Notes under the pieces: model-generated
Seen by the model: the letters and a program-made list of their open reading frames with translations, nothing else
The model's database searches: none
What the model was told of the DNA's origin: nothing
Shown here: piece after piece, positions 17,194-27,202 of the stretch
Layout: each line of letters begins with the position of its first letter
Numbering within the stretch: the first letter of the stretch is position 1
From: Ferrimonas kyonanensis DSM 18153
GTDB taxonomy: Bacteria > Pseudomonadota > Gammaproteobacteria > Enterobacterales > Shewanellaceae
Length of the DNA stretch: 64,000 nt
NCBI RefSeq assembly: GCF_000425405.1
Contig: NZ_AUDJ01000032.1
Span: forward strand, 1-64,000
Direction of reading: 5' to 3'
Position numbers and translations under genes: made by a program

Positions 17194-17595
17194 TTATTTC
17201 AGCTTCTTGATTCGCTCGGTCTGGCTGATCACGTCGGTGAGACGGATACCAAATTTTTCATTGACCACCACCACCTCGCCGTGGGCGATCAGGGTGCCGT
17301 TAACCATCACGTCCAGCGGTTCACCGGCAACGCGATCCAGTTCCACCACCGAGCCCTGGTTTAGCTGCAGCAGGTTACGAATGCTGATGTTGCTGCGTCC
17401 GACCTCCATGGAGATGGTGACCGGAATGTCGAGAATGGAATCGAGCTTTTTGCGTTCCTCTTCGCTGAAACTGCGCCCGGCGGGTTCGTCAAACGACTCC
17501 AGCTCTACGGGTTCAGGCTCGGCCTGCTCCGCCAGCGCCGAGGCCCATTCGTCCGCCAGTCCGTCTTGGTTAAACAGGTCGTCGTCATTACTCAT
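17194..17595 (-). CDS. fliN: Flagellar motor switch protein FliN
   Basis: The 133-residue protein has an acidic N-terminal tail (MSNDDDLFNQDGLADEW, Glu-rich to about residue 50) and the conserved SpoA domain (IPVTISMEVGRSNISIRNLL, then DVMVNGTLIAHGEVVVV). FliN forms the lower C-ring with FliM and docks FliH. It overlaps fliM by 8 nt. Confidence 0.97.
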   Translation of the reverse strand: MSNDDDLFNQDGLADEWASALAEQAEPEPVELESFDEPAGRSFSEEERKKLDSILDIPVTISMEVGRSNISIRNLLQLNQGSVVELDRVAGEPLDVMVNGTLIAHGEVVVVNEKFGIRLTDVISQTERIKKLK

Positions 17596-18655
17596 CTTTT
17601 GGGCTCTCTTTCAGCTGTTCTAACATGTTTTCAGTGACATCACTCACCCCTTGGAGGCGGCTCTGTACCATCTGCAATTCGGTCTTGAAGCTCTCTGGCC
17701 GAGGGATTCGTTCGGTGATTTGAATCGCCTTGTGATCGCCACTGCGACCGAGGCGCCCTCGGAAAGTCGGCAACTCTTCGACCCGCACCAACATATTTTC
17801 CGGCATATCCACCGGAATGATGTCGCCGCTCTTCATCTCCATGATGTCGTTCAGGGTGACCTGAGTCTCCAGCAGGGTGCCGGAAAACTCCACCGGCACG
17901 TCCAGGATCTCTTCCTGCAACGCCCTGGCCCATCGTTGGTCGGTATCCTGTTTGTCCGACTGAACCCCGGCATCCAGCAGTTCCCGAATCGGTTCGATCA
18001 TGGAATAGGGCAAGGTGATGTGGAAATCACCACCGCCGCCATCGAGTTCGATGTGGAACGACGACACCACCACCACTTCGGTGGGGCTGACGATGTTGGC
18101 CATGGCCGGGTTCACTTCCGAGTCCAGGTACTCGAACTCCACATCCATCACCGGTGACCAGGCTTCTTTGTAGTCCTCAAACACGGTCTTGAGCAGCAAC
18201 TGAATGATGCGCCGCTCGGTGGGGGTAAACTCCCGGCCTTCAATTTTGGCCTGAAAACGGCCATCGCCGCCGAAGAAATTATCCACCAGAATAAACACCA
18301 GCCGGGCTTCCATGGTGATGAGGCCGGTGCCTTTCAGCGGCCGGAACCGAACCATGTTGAGGCTGGTGGGAACAAACAGGGTATGGACGTATTCGCCAAA
18401 CTTGATCATCTGCACGCCGTTGATGGAGATCTCGGCGGAGCGGCGCATCAAGTTAAATAAGCTGATCCGCAGGTGACGGGCAAAACGTTCATTGACCAGT
18501 TCCAGAGTCGGCATTCGACCCCGGACAATGCGATCCTGAGACGAGAAGTCATAGGTGGTGGCACTGTCACCACCGTCTTCTATGACCTCGTCTTCGACCT
18601 CATCCACACCGTGCAGGAGGGCATCAATTTCGTCTTGGCTAAGCAGATCGCTCAT
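17588..18655 (-). CDS. fliM: Flagellar motor switch protein FliM
   Basis: The 355-residue protein has an N-terminal CheY-P binding peptide (LLSQDEIDALLHG, residues 4-16), a CheC-like middle domain (about 50-230) and a C-terminal SpoA domain (about 250-330, FSGTLLETQVTLNDIMEMKSG). It receives CheY-P and reverses the motor. The gene starts 10 nt after fliL and overlaps fliN. Confidence 0.97.
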   Translation of the reverse strand: MSDLLSQDEIDALLHGVDEVEDEVIEDGGDSATTYDFSSQDRIVRGRMPTLELVNERFARHLRISLFNLMRRSAEISINGVQMIKFGEYVHTLFVPTSLNMVRFRPLKGTGLITMEARLVFILVDNFFGGDGRFQAKIEGREFTPTERRIIQLLLKTVFEDYKEAWSPVMDVEFEYLDSEVNPAMANIVSPTEVVVVSSFHIELDGGGGDFHITLPYSMIEPIRELLDAGVQSDKQDTDQRWARALQEEILDVPVEFSGTLLETQVTLNDIMEMKSGDIIPVDMPENMLVRVEELPTFRGRLGRSGDHKAIQITERIPRPESFKTELQMVQSRLQGVSDVTENMLEQLKESPKDE

Positions 18656-18665
18656 TCAGAGTCTC

Positions 18666-19175
18666 TTATTGCATTACAAATCCGGTGAACAACACACGTT
18701 CCACCAGAGGTTTACCGGTAACCCCTTGCAGGGTCGTTTTCACGTTCATCAACGCCTGGGTGCGCAACTCCTCTTTGCCTTCACGGCTGGCAAGTTGCTT
18801 GGCGTTGGAACCGCTGAAGGTGGTCAACAACGAGTCTTCTATCAGCGGAATGTGCTTCTTGACCAGATCCTGAGCGGCATTGCCGCGAACCTGAATCTGC
18901 ACCTTAATCTGCACCAGATAACTGCGCTTGTCACCGGGCAGGTTAAACAGAAACGGTCTTGGCATGCCGACATAGAGCGCATCGCCCGGCGTCAGGGGCG
19001 TATTCAGCTCCACCTGTTCACCCTCGGCGTCTGAGCCGTCATCACTCATCACCATCACCGCCACGGCAACCGCCACCGCGATCAGGACTCCGGCTGCCGC
19101 AATCACGGCAGGCATCATCCATTTGGGCCGCTTTCCAGCCGGCTTCACTTCCAATTGCAGCGACTCTTCCGCCAT
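18666..19175 (-). CDS. fliL: Flagellar basal-body associated protein FliL
   Basis: The 169-residue single-pass inner-membrane protein has a transmembrane helix at about 21-42 and a periplasmic FliL domain with YVGMPRPFLFNL and VKIQVQIQVRGN. FliL supports stator engagement. I chose the ATG at 19173-19175 (MAEESLQLEV, as in related FliL). An in-frame TTG at 19199 would add eight residues. The ribosome binding site GGAAAG is about 6 nt upstream of the ATG. Confidence 0.94.
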   Translation of the reverse strand: MAEESLQLEVKPAGKRPKWMMPAVIAAAGVLIAVAVAVAVMVMSDDGSDAEGEQVELNTPLTPGDALYVGMPRPFLFNLPGDKRSYLVQIKVQIQVRGNAAQDLVKKHIPLIEDSLLTTFSGSNAKQLASREGKEELRTQALMNVKTTLQGVTGKPLVERVLFTGFVMQ

Positions 19176-19225
19176 CGTTAACTTTCCATCCTTCGTCAAT
19201 CCCCATCAGGGTAACACACCGCGCT

Positions 19226-21232
19226 TTACGCGTAATAATCGATACCGCCGTCGGCATTTCGGCCGGTCATTTGCTGCACAGCCGCCAGCGTGTCGTCACT
19301 GGCCTCTACCATGCCATCACCGAAGCCTTGCTGACCATGCTGGCCCTGACCGTCTCCGGCCTCATTTCCGGCCTGCCCCCCACTGCCATGGCTAATGTGA
19401 GTGTCGGCCAGGGTGATGCCTTGTTGCGCCAGCATCTCCCGTAATCTTGGCAACGCCTGTTCGACCATCTCCCGGGTCTGAGCCTGAGCCGCGTGCATCT
19501 GCACCTGGGCCTGATCGCCGTTCATCTGAATCTTCACTTGCAGGGCGCCCAGTTCCGGAGGATCCAGGCGAATCTCGGCCTGGCTGGTGCGGCTGTTGAT
19601 CATCATCATCATCCGCTCTCGCAGCTCCGGCGCCATTCGCTCTGCCGCCACCGGCTGACGCAAAGCCGCTGCGGGATCGTGCTGCAGCTGTTGGTGAGCC
19701 TGAACCCGCGCCTCCGGCGTTCGCGCCTGCTGCAATCGCAGTTGCGGATCCAGATCCAGCTCGGCAGCCTCTGCCGCTTCCATGGCCGCGGCCGAGTTGG
19801 CCAACAGGGTGTCTGCTGTCGGCAGCGCCGCGTCGGCGGTCAGGGTCGCCGTGGTGCGTCCGGCAGAGGCGCCGGCATCGGCTTTAACCAGGTCATTGGC
19901 CCACTTTGCCAGCGGATCGGCATCGGCGTCACTGCCTGTCAGTTGTGGTGCCGTTGTGGTAGTGGTCGAACCGCCCTCGGCGCCAGAGGCCGAGGCTGCC
20001 ATCCGGCCTTTGGGGGCCGAACTCAATTTGTCCTGGGCTTGCTTGAAGCCCTGAAGCTGGGCCAGCAGTTCTCCGTTAGCCTTATCGCCACCGGCGGACG
20101 CATCGCCGTCGCTGCTGCCGGCCTCGGCACTGCCCTTGGCCTGGGTTACTGGAACGGAGTCGGCACCAGAGGTCGCCTGGGTCCCTTCTCCAGCCACCTT
20201 GGCGGCCTGAGCCGGTCGACTCACCAGGGTCTGTGCCGCCGCAGCGACACCGTGTGGATCTGTGGTTTTACTCACGCTGCTCGCAGCCTGACTCTGGGCC
20301 GGGTCACCGCTGCCATCGTCTTGAGCTTGGGTCGACTCCGGCGCGGCGTTGGCCTGAGCCAGTCCGGCAAACGGAGAGTCGCTCGTCTTGGCGTCATCAC
20401 TGCCGGCGACCGTCGACGGTTGTGGTTCGGTGGAGCCGGCGGCCACGGCCGTTTTCGTGTCGGCCTCAGCCTCAGGGTCGCTGTCACTGTCCCCGTCCTC
20501 GGGCTTGGCCGAGGCGGCGGTCACCGCCTCGCTGGCGCCGTGACCGCTGGTCTCGGTCGGCTTAAGATCGGAAGCCACCCCTGCCGCGACGGCAAACCCT
20601 GGAGCCTCCTCTGGAACACTGGCTTCAACCGGAGTCGCACTACCCTTGGTAGCTGCCAAGACCGGGGCATCGTCGGCCTGGGGCTTGGCGTCTGTCGAGG
20701 CTGGCTGAACCGTCTTAGCCAGCTCGGACGATGACGTCTGCGGGTTAGGGTCATCAGCGCTGGCAGCGGTGTCCTTGGCCTCGGTCTGTTGGCGACCCTC
20801 AGCCTCGGCCTCATTGTTATCCTCTAAGGCGGCCGAGGCAGGTTGTTGCCGCCCCGGTTGAAGCAGGTTTGCCGCGTTAAGGGAATCCTTGCCGCTTTTG
20901 GCCGCCGTCTCGCCGTCTGTCGTCTTGGCCTCGTCGCCGTTGTCGCTAGCATTGGTGCTCGAAGGCGCGGCATCGCCGCCCTTGGTCTCGGTGGCTGCGA
21001 CCTCAGGCTTGGCGTTGGCATCGTCGGTTTGAGACGGAGATTTGACGCCGGACTCGGCCTCGGGAGATTCAGTGGCAACGGGGGCTTGCGATGAGGTGGC
21101 GCGGTCACCACTCTGCTGTTGAGAGGCCGAAGCCAGGGCGGCGCCAAACCCTTCCCCTTGCGCCTCGGCGGCCGGCGTTGCCGCCGGTCCGAGTACGGAG
21201 GAGGAGGTGTTTACAGTCAGGCGTGCGTCCAT
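19226..21232 (-). CDS. fliK: Flagellar hook-length control protein FliK
   Basis: The 668-residue protein is long for the family. Residues 1 to about 430 are low-complexity Ala/Ser/Asp/Glu/Gln-rich sequence, as expected for the exported ruler part. The C-terminal domain (about 560-650, SQAEIRLDPPELGALQVKIQ and LREMLAQQGITLAD) is the Flg_hook region that flips FlhB specificity. The start is ATG at 21230-21232, with a weak ribosome binding site. It lies 67 nt after fliJ. Confidence 0.93.
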   Translation of the reverse strand: MDARLTVNTSSSVLGPAATPAAEAQGEGFGAALASASQQQSGDRATSSQAPVATESPEAESGVKSPSQTDDANAKPEVAATETKGGDAAPSSTNASDNGDEAKTTDGETAAKSGKDSLNAANLLQPGRQQPASAALEDNNEAEAEGRQQTEAKDTAASADDPNPQTSSSELAKTVQPASTDAKPQADDAPVLAATKGSATPVEASVPEEAPGFAVAAGVASDLKPTETSGHGASEAVTAASAKPEDGDSDSDPEAEADTKTAVAAGSTEPQPSTVAGSDDAKTSDSPFAGLAQANAAPESTQAQDDGSGDPAQSQAASSVSKTTDPHGVAAAAQTLVSRPAQAAKVAGEGTQATSGADSVPVTQAKGSAEAGSSDGDASAGGDKANGELLAQLQGFKQAQDKLSSAPKGRMAASASGAEGGSTTTTTAPQLTGSDADADPLAKWANDLVKADAGASAGRTTATLTADAALPTADTLLANSAAAMEAAEAAELDLDPQLRLQQARTPEARVQAHQQLQHDPAAALRQPVAAERMAPELRERMMMMINSRTSQAEIRLDPPELGALQVKIQMNGDQAQVQMHAAQAQTREMVEQALPRLREMLAQQGITLADTHISHGSGGQAGNEAGDGQGQHGQQGFGDGMVEASDDTLAAVQQMTGRNADGGIDYYA

Positions 21233-21299
21233 AAGCAAAAAGGGTCCATCGAGTAAGCCAAAATCAGTGCTGATTTCTTTGCAAACTCTATGCCATTCG

Positions 21300-21743
21300 T
21301 TAGGCGCGACTTCGCAAATATTGCTGAATGGCAAACTCGTCCAACTCGGCTTGCTCCCGCTTCTCTGCGCGGGCCGCCCGGCGCTGATGTTCCTTGTCAA
21401 TCAGCAGCGCCAATGCCTTCTGTTTCTGCTGAATCAACTGCCAATGCTGCTGAAACTGCAGCACCGCTTCGTCGGCCGCCTGAATCTGCGTGTGCTGGTC
21501 ATTGATGGCGCCATCGAGCTTGGCAATAAAGTGGTAATACTGCTGATAGTGGTTGGCCGCCACCAGGGTGCCGGCCTTCTCATCGGCCTGCTTGACGTAA
21601 TCGAAGCGGTACGCTTGCAGTTGCTTTAACTGTTCCCGCAGGGCATCGGCCTGAGAGCGGGCACTGCGCAGCTGCAGCTGGGCCTTTTCCAACTCCTTGT
21701 CTGCCAGTTCCAGTACCTTAGCCAGTTGTTTGGGATCCGCCAT
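21300..21743 (-). CDS. fliJ: Flagellar export chaperone FliJ
   Basis: The 147-residue protein is an almost continuous antiparallel coiled coil, rich in Gln, Leu and Ala, with the family-type LQAYRFDYVKQADEKAG. FliJ sits on the FliI hexamer and couples it to FlhA. It follows fliI by 9 nt. Confidence 0.93.
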   Translation of the reverse strand: MADPKQLAKVLELADKELEKAQLQLRSARSQADALREQLKQLQAYRFDYVKQADEKAGTLVAANHYQQYYHFIAKLDGAINDQHTQIQAADEAVLQFQQHWQLIQQKQKALALLIDKEHQRRAARAEKREQAELDEFAIQQYLRSRA

Positions 21744-21752
21744 CGGCTAACC

Positions 21753-23093
21753 TCAGACTTTGCAGTTGGCCGCCAGGCGGGCCAGCTGTTCCAGACTTTC
21801 GGTGTAGGAGGCCGAGCGCTTCATCTCCTGGCGCAGGAAGGCGTTGAATGCCGGCTGCATGGCAATGGCCTTATCGACTTTCGGGTCGGAGCCTTTGGAG
21901 TAGGCGCCAATGGCGATCAGATCTTGGTTCTGGCGGTAGGCCGACCACAGCTGCTTCACCATCACCGCCGCAGTCTGGTGCAGTTGCTCGGTCACCATCG
22001 GCATGACCCGGCTGATGGAGGCTTCGATGTCGATGGCCGGATAATGGCCGCTCTCAGCCAGTTGCCGGGACAACACGATGTGGCCATCGAGAATCGCCCG
22101 CGAGGCATCGGCAATGGGATCCTGCTGATCGTCCCCTTCGGTGAGAACGGTGTAGAAGGCGGTGATGCTGCCCTGCCCCGGGCCGCCATTGCCGGCCCGC
22201 TCAACCAGCTTCGGCAGCTTGGCAAACACCGACGGCGGATAACCCTTGGTGGCCGGCGGCTCACCGATGGCCAAGGCGATCTCTCGCTGGGCCTGGGCAT
22301 AACGGGTCAGCGAGTCCATCAGCAGCAGCACGTTTTTACCGCAATCGCGGAAATACTCGGCGATGCGAGTAGAGGTTTCACAGGCCCGCAGCCGCATCAT
22401 CGGGCTGTTGTCTGCCGGTGCCGCCACCACCACCGAGCGGGCGCGCCCTTCCGGCCCCAGAATCTCTTCGATGAACTCTTTCACCTCTCGACCCCGCTCC
22501 CCCACCAGGCCCACCACGATGACGTCGGCGTTGGTGCCTCGGGTCATCATCCCCAGCAGCACCGACTTACCGACACCGGAGCCGGCAAACAAGCCCATGC
22601 GCTGACCTTGGCCTACGGTCAACAGGGCATTGATGGTACGCACACCGGTATCGATGGGCTGAGAGATGGCCCGCCGGGCCATGGGATTGAGAATGGGAGA
22701 ACTGTGAGCGGCGCGTTGGCGGGTTTTCAGCGGTCCCTGACCGTCGATGGGTTCGCCATTGCCATCGATCACCCGCCCCAACAGTGCCTCGCCCACCGCC
22801 AGGCCGCGGCGGCCGCCAATGGGGGTGACCCGGGCTCCGGGCAACACCCCTTTCATCTCTTCGATGGGCATCAGATACAGCAGTTGGTCATCAAAACCCA
22901 CCACCTCGGCCAGAATCTCGCCGCTGAGGGTATCGATGCTGCACAGGGAACCAACCGGTGCCCGGCAGCCCACCGCTTCCAGAGTCAGTCCCACCACCCG
23001 CAACAATTGGCCACTGGCCACCGGTTTCTGGCTGGCAACGTTGTGTTGCCAGGCTCGAATCCGCTGCTGAAGTCGGTCGCTACGCAGGTCCAT
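21753..23093 (-). CDS. fliI: Flagellum-specific ATPase FliI
   Basis: This 446-residue F1-beta-like ATPase has Walker [10 protein letters not shown] near residue 170, a Walker [18 protein letters not shown] and the ATPase signature region [13 protein letters not shown]. It helps load export substrates at the gate. The ATG at 23091-23093 gives [11 protein letters not shown]; longer upstream reading lies inside fliH in another frame. It overlaps fliH by 14 nt. Confidence 0.97.
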   Translation of the reverse strand: MDLRSDRLQQRIRAWQHNVASQKPVASGQLLRVVGLTLEAVGCRAPVGSLCSIDTLSGEILAEVVGFDDQLLYLMPIEEMKGVLPGARVTPIGGRRGLAVGEALLGRVIDGNGEPIDGQGPLKTRQRAAHSSPILNPMARRAISQPIDTGVRTINALLTVGQGQRMGLFAGSGVGKSVLLGMMTRGTNADVIVVGLVGERGREVKEFIEEILGPEGRARSVVVAAPADNSPMMRLRACETSTRIAEYFRDCGKNVLLLMDSLTRYAQAQREIALAIGEPPATKGYPPSVFAKLPKLVERAGNGGPGQGSITAFYTVLTEGDDQQDPIADASRAILDGHIVLSRQLAESGHYPAIDIEASISRVMPMVTEQLHQTAAVMVKQLWSAYRQNQDLIAIGAYSKGSDPKVDKAIAMQPAFNAFLRQEMKRSASYTESLEQLARLAANCKV

Positions 23094-24021
23094 GGTGATC
23101 GCCCTGCGGCTCAGGGCCGACAGGCTCCGCTTCGGCCTCGGCGGCGCCTGGCGTCGACTGGGCGGCCTCCACCTCGGTGTCCGGATCCAGCTGCGGCGGC
23201 GTGGACTCGGCACGGGGGTAGTCCGGCTCATCCACCGGGGAGCGAGGTTGGTTGATAAACTGATTGAAAATGGCGTCGATGCGCTCGGACAGCGGCATCT
23301 CAACCCGGGAGCGCTTGGTGTGCACCTGGACACTGCCCTGGGTCAGGCTGGGTTCCAGTTCCAGGCGCCAGTCGCGCCGGGCCAACTCCTGTTCGCCGTA
23401 GCTAAATTTTACCAATTCCAGATCCGGTGCCGACAGGCGAATGGTGATTCGCTGCTCTTGGCTCGGCAACGCTTCAACCGCCTGGCGCAGGGCCAGCAAC
23501 AATGGCTCTGGCTGGGTTTTGACTTCACAGCCGATCACCGCCCTCGCCAGCTGTTGGGTCAGCTCGATCAGCTCCTGCTCGACCTGGGAATCCACCGCCT
23601 GCAGCGGCGCAATCAACTCATTGAGCAGGGCATCCCACTGTTGCATCTGCAGCGCAATCTGCTTTTTGCCCTCTTCCAGCCCCTGTTCCAGGCCTTGGGC
23701 AAATCCTTGCTGGTGCCCCTCTTCCAGCCCCTTGAGACGCCCCTCTTCGATCCCTTTCTGAGTGCCCTGCTCGATGCCGGCGTCGTAGCCTTCCTGCTGG
23801 GCATCGGTGCGAATCGCCTCAATCTCCGCCAGTGTCGGCGGCGCCGGCAACTCTTCCGGCTCGGGCTCCGGCTCGGCCGGAGCGGTGTGCCGGTTCACCG
23901 CGTTGATCTGAGCACGGTCGCTCACCTGAGTCACATCAGGCAACTGCCACTGCTCGGCATCCCCCTGTTGCAATTGCGACTGGAGGTGGCGAGTGTAAGC
24001 GGCGCGGGTCTCGTTGCTCAT
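23080..24021 (-). CDS. fliH: Flagellar export regulator FliH
   Basis: The 313-residue protein has a Glu/Pro-rich N-terminus and a run of glycines every four residues at about 78-118 ([17 protein letters not shown] and on), the FliH GxxxG repeat helix. A V-ATPase E-like C-terminal domain follows (about 125-250), then an extra acidic, Pro-rich tail of about 50 residues. FliH holds FliI inactive and docks it on FliN. It follows fliG by 3 nt. Confidence 0.95.
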   Translation of the reverse strand: MSNETRAAYTRHLQSQLQQGDAEQWQLPDVTQVSDRAQINAVNRHTAPAEPEPEPEELPAPPTLAEIEAIRTDAQQEGYDAGIEQGTQKGIEEGRLKGLEEGHQQGFAQGLEQGLEEGKKQIALQMQQWDALLNELIAPLQAVDSQVEQELIELTQQLARAVIGCEVKTQPEPLLLALRQAVEALPSQEQRITIRLSAPDLELVKFSYGEQELARRDWRLELEPSLTQGSVQVHTKRSRVEMPLSERIDAIFNQFINQPRSPVDEPDYPRAESTPPQLDPDTEVEAAQSTPGAAEAEAEPVGPEPQGDHHGPA

Positions 24022-24024
24022 GAA

Positions 24025-25071
24025 TTACAGGAACTCTTCGCCACCGGCACCACCGAGAACAATCTCGCCAGAGTCGGCCAGGCGGCGGGCAATGGACAGT
24101 ACCTCTTTCTGGGCCGATTCCACTTCCGACAAGCGTACCGGGCCCATGGCTTCGAGGTCGTCGCGCACCAGGTCGGCCTGGCGCTTGGACATGTTGCCGA
24201 GAATCTTCTCCTTGAGCTGATCGTCCGCGCCTTTGAGGGCGCGAATAAGCACCTCTTGCTGCATCTCCCGCAGCAGCACCTGCATCGCCTTGTCGTCCAT
24301 GTCCGACAGGTTTTCGAACACAAACATCAGATCCTGAATCTGCTGACCCAACTCCTCGTCGGTGTCGCGAATCGACTCCATCAACTGGCCTTCCATACCG
24401 GTGTCCAGGTAGTTCATGATGTTGGCTGCCGCCTTCAGGCCGCCCATCTTGGCTGCCTGGGCGCCCGCCTGGCCGGCAAACTGTTTCTCCATGATGTCGT
24501 TCAGCTCCTGCAATGCCGCCGGTTGGACCTCTTCCAGGTTGGCGATACGCAGCATCAGATCCAGGCGGACCCGCTCGGTAAACTGGCCCATGATCTGAGC
24601 CGCCTGATCCGGCTCCAGATAGGACAGCACAATGGTTTGGATCTGCGGGTGTTCGTTCTGAATGATGTTGGCCACTTGTCGGGCATCCATCCATTTCAGG
24701 GAATCCAGACCGGTGGCGCCATGACCCATGACGATCTGGTCAATCAGGTTACCGGCCTTGTCTTCACCCAAGGCATGGGTCAACGCCTTGCGAACAAACT
24801 CCTGGCTGTTAAGACCGATGGAGGAGAATTTCTTAATCTGCTCCAGGAACAGCCGGTGCACCGCGGTGACCTTGTCCTGGCTGAAGTTAGACATGCCCGC
24901 CATGGCCATGCCAACCTTCTGCACCTGCTTGGGCTCGAGATTTTTCAGCACCTGGGCGGCATCCGATTCCGACAGGCTCAATAGAAGAATCGCGGTCTTT
25001 TCGATACCGTTTAAATTTTTAGGGTCAAACTCACCCGGTGCCACCGGGGCGACGTCGGTCAAATCAGGCAT
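24025..25071 (-). CDS. fliG: Flagellar motor switch protein FliG
   Basis: The 348-residue protein has the N-terminal FliF-binding region, an ARM_M middle domain with MGHGATGLDSLKWM and a C-terminal torque domain with charged residues around VRDDLEAMGPVRLSEVE, which meets the stator. The EHPQ motif in NEHPQIQTIVLSYL is conserved. It overlaps fliF by 8 nt. Confidence 0.97.
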   Translation of the reverse strand: MPDLTDVAPVAPGEFDPKNLNGIEKTAILLLSLSESDAAQVLKNLEPKQVQKVGMAMAGMSNFSQDKVTAVHRLFLEQIKKFSSIGLNSQEFVRKALTHALGEDKAGNLIDQIVMGHGATGLDSLKWMDARQVANIIQNEHPQIQTIVLSYLEPDQAAQIMGQFTERVRLDLMLRIANLEEVQPAALQELNDIMEKQFAGQAGAQAAKMGGLKAAANIMNYLDTGMEGQLMESIRDTDEELGQQIQDLMFVFENLSDMDDKAMQVLLREMQQEVLIRALKGADDQLKEKILGNMSKRQADLVRDDLEAMGPVRLSEVESAQKEVLSIARRLADSGEIVLGGAGGEEFL

Positions 25072-26794
25072 CGTCTTCCAACCAATGTTTAATTACCTGG
25101 GTCGACAGCTCAGGTTCGTTGGCCACCAGGGCCCGAATGGCGCGCAGCATGTCGTCTTCTTTGTGCAGATCCGGCAACAGAATCGAGCCATCGTCGGCGT
25201 AACTGTAATCGCCCTCGCTCTGAGCCAGCATGCCCAGAGTGTCGGCGGCGTATTGATCTTCAATCTCGGCCAGCTCTTCACCCGGGGACAGCGCCTTGGT
25301 CTTGTCACCCTGAGGATCCAGCAGCCGTTTCATCATCGGTCGAATCACCGCCAGGACAATGACGATGATCACCAGGGCGCCACTGCCAAACTTCACCAGA
25401 CGCCAGAACAGCGGTTGTTCATACAGAGGCAGTTCCGGCGCTTCCAGGGATACCCCTTCGGCAAATGGAATGGTGATGACATCGACCATATCACCTCGAC
25501 GACCGCTGAAACCGATGCTGCCTTCCAGCAACCGCTGCAGGTTGGCCAACTCTTGTTCACTGCGAGGTTGCGGCGTTGCCACCTCGCCCTCTGCCGCCGT
25601 ACCCAGGGTGTAATCCACCGCCACCGACACGGTAATGCGGCGCACAACCCCAACCTGCTGACGCACGTGGCTAACGGTGGAATCGAGCTCGTAGTTGCGG
25701 GTGGCTTCGGAGCGGCGGCGATTGCTGCCGATCACCGAGGTTTCGCCATTGGCATCCACCTGCTGAGGAATGTCGGAATTCATCGGCGGCTGGTTGGTAA
25801 GGGCACCGGGAATGCCGATGGCATCTTTGCCATTCTGGTTGTCGGTGATCACCATCTCACTGCGCAGTGACGGCAGGTCCGGATTATAGCGCTTGGAGGT
25901 TTCCTCCACGGCGGAGAAGTCCATGCTGACGTCCACCTGGGCGGTGTAGTTGCCGATGCCCAGCACCGGGATCAAAATGGAATCGATTTTACGCAGCAGC
26001 GCCTGCTCCTGCTGAGACTCCACTTCCAGTTCGCGACGAGCGCGGCTGGAGATGGCATCCTGACTGCCGGAGTTCAGCAGACGACCATGCTGATCGGTGA
26101 CGGTCACTCGCGACGGCGACAGCTTATGCACCGCCGAGGCGACGATGTCGACAATGGCATCCACTTCGGTCTGGCGCAGTTCGGTATTGCGGGTCAGGCC
26201 CACCACCACGGTGGCCGAGGGCTCCGCCTGCTGACGGGCAAACACGTTGGTTTTCGGCAAGGCCAGAATCACCCGGGCCCGGCTGACGCTGCGCAGCTCT
26301 TCGATGGCGCGGGCCAGAGTCTGTTCCTGAGTGTGCTTGAGCCGGGCCGATTCCAGTCGCTGACTGACGCCGAAGCCACTCTCCTGGTTCAGATAATCCT
26401 GTTCGGTGGCGTTGGCATTTTCCAGCCCAGCCCGGGTCATGCGCAGACGGATGTCGTTGTACTGGTCTTCCGGCACCGAGATCACATTGGCTTCCACCTG
26501 GTACTCGATCTTCTGCTGATCAAGAAAATCCAGGGTTTCCACCAGCTCGGCGGTTTCCATCTTTCCCAACGGCCGGTAATCCGGTTCCTGGGCCCAGATG
26601 ACAATAAACACCACCAGCAACAGACACACGGTCAGCGCCAGGATCAGCGACACCTGACGCAGTGTATCGGTACCGGCCAACGATCCGAATGGACTGGCTT
26701 TATTTTCTTCGACGGCCGCGGTATCACCGCCCTCTATGGGCAATGCCGCGTCGTTCCCCAATGCCAACTGGGTTGACTGATTCGCCTCTGCCAC
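25064..26794 (-). CDS. fliF: Flagellar MS-ring protein FliF
   Basis: The 576-residue protein has two membrane helices (about 49-67 and 464-484) enclosing the YscJ-like ring-building domains (about 70-240, with ARVILALPKTNVFARQQAEP) and the beta-collar region. The C-terminal tail (about 545-576, with LVANEPELSTQVIKHWL) binds FliG. FliF is the base for flagellar assembly. It lies 18 nt after fliE. Confidence 0.97.
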   Translation of the reverse strand: MAEANQSTQLALGNDAALPIEGGDTAAVEENKASPFGSLAGTDTLRQVSLILALTVCLLLVVFIVIWAQEPDYRPLGKMETAELVETLDFLDQQKIEYQVEANVISVPEDQYNDIRLRMTRAGLENANATEQDYLNQESGFGVSQRLESARLKHTQEQTLARAIEELRSVSRARVILALPKTNVFARQQAEPSATVVVGLTRNTELRQTEVDAIVDIVASAVHKLSPSRVTVTDQHGRLLNSGSQDAISSRARRELEVESQQEQALLRKIDSILIPVLGIGNYTAQVDVSMDFSAVEETSKRYNPDLPSLRSEMVITDNQNGKDAIGIPGALTNQPPMNSDIPQQVDANGETSVIGSNRRRSEATRNYELDSTVSHVRQQVGVVRRITVSVAVDYTLGTAAEGEVATPQPRSEQELANLQRLLEGSIGFSGRRGDMVDVITIPFAEGVSLEAPELPLYEQPLFWRLVKFGSGALVIIVIVLAVIRPMMKRLLDPQGDKTKALSPGEELAEIEDQYAADTLGMLAQSEGDYSYADDGSILLPDLHKEDDMLRAIRALVANEPELSTQVIKHWLEDDA

Positions 26795-26812
26795 GCTTTT
26801 ACCTTAAGCCCA

Positions 26813-27127
26813 TCAAACGGGCATACTCATTATCTCTTTATAGGCTTCAACAAGCTTGTTGCGAACCTGGATGGTCGCCTCGAAGGCCACACCGGCCTTC
26901 TCTTTGGCGATCATGGTGTCGGACAAGGTCACGCTGCTGTCACCCAGCTCCAGCCGAGTAGACAGATCCGAGGCATTCTTCTGTAAACCATTTACGTGAT
27001 CGATGGCATTACCCAGCAGCGCTTCGAAGTCGCCGCTTGGGCCAGCGGTGGGCTGCAACGCACCGGGCTGGGCTTCCAGCGCCAGTTGCTGCATCTCACT
27101 CAGCATTGGATTAGAGCCAATCTCCAT
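26813..27127 (-). CDS. fliE: Flagellar hook-basal body protein FliE
   Basis: The 104-residue all-alpha protein has the conserved DFEALLGNAIDHVN and the C-terminal ATIQVRNKLVEAYKEIMSMPV. FliE joins the MS ring to the rod and is the first rod-type export substrate. The ATG at 27127 has AAGGAG 9 nt upstream. A 75-nt gap separates it from flrC. It is first of the fliE-to-flhB operon. Confidence 0.96.
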   Translation of the reverse strand: MEIGSNPMLSEMQQLALEAQPGALQPTAGPSGDFEALLGNAIDHVNGLQKNASDLSTRLELGDSSVTLSDTMIAKEKAGVAFEATIQVRNKLVEAYKEIMSMPV

Positions 27128-27202
27128 CTCGAGCTACTCCTTACCGTTCTTCATCATCATTGTTGTAATAAAACCTCGACCAGGGCACGCAGTGTACAGG
27201 CT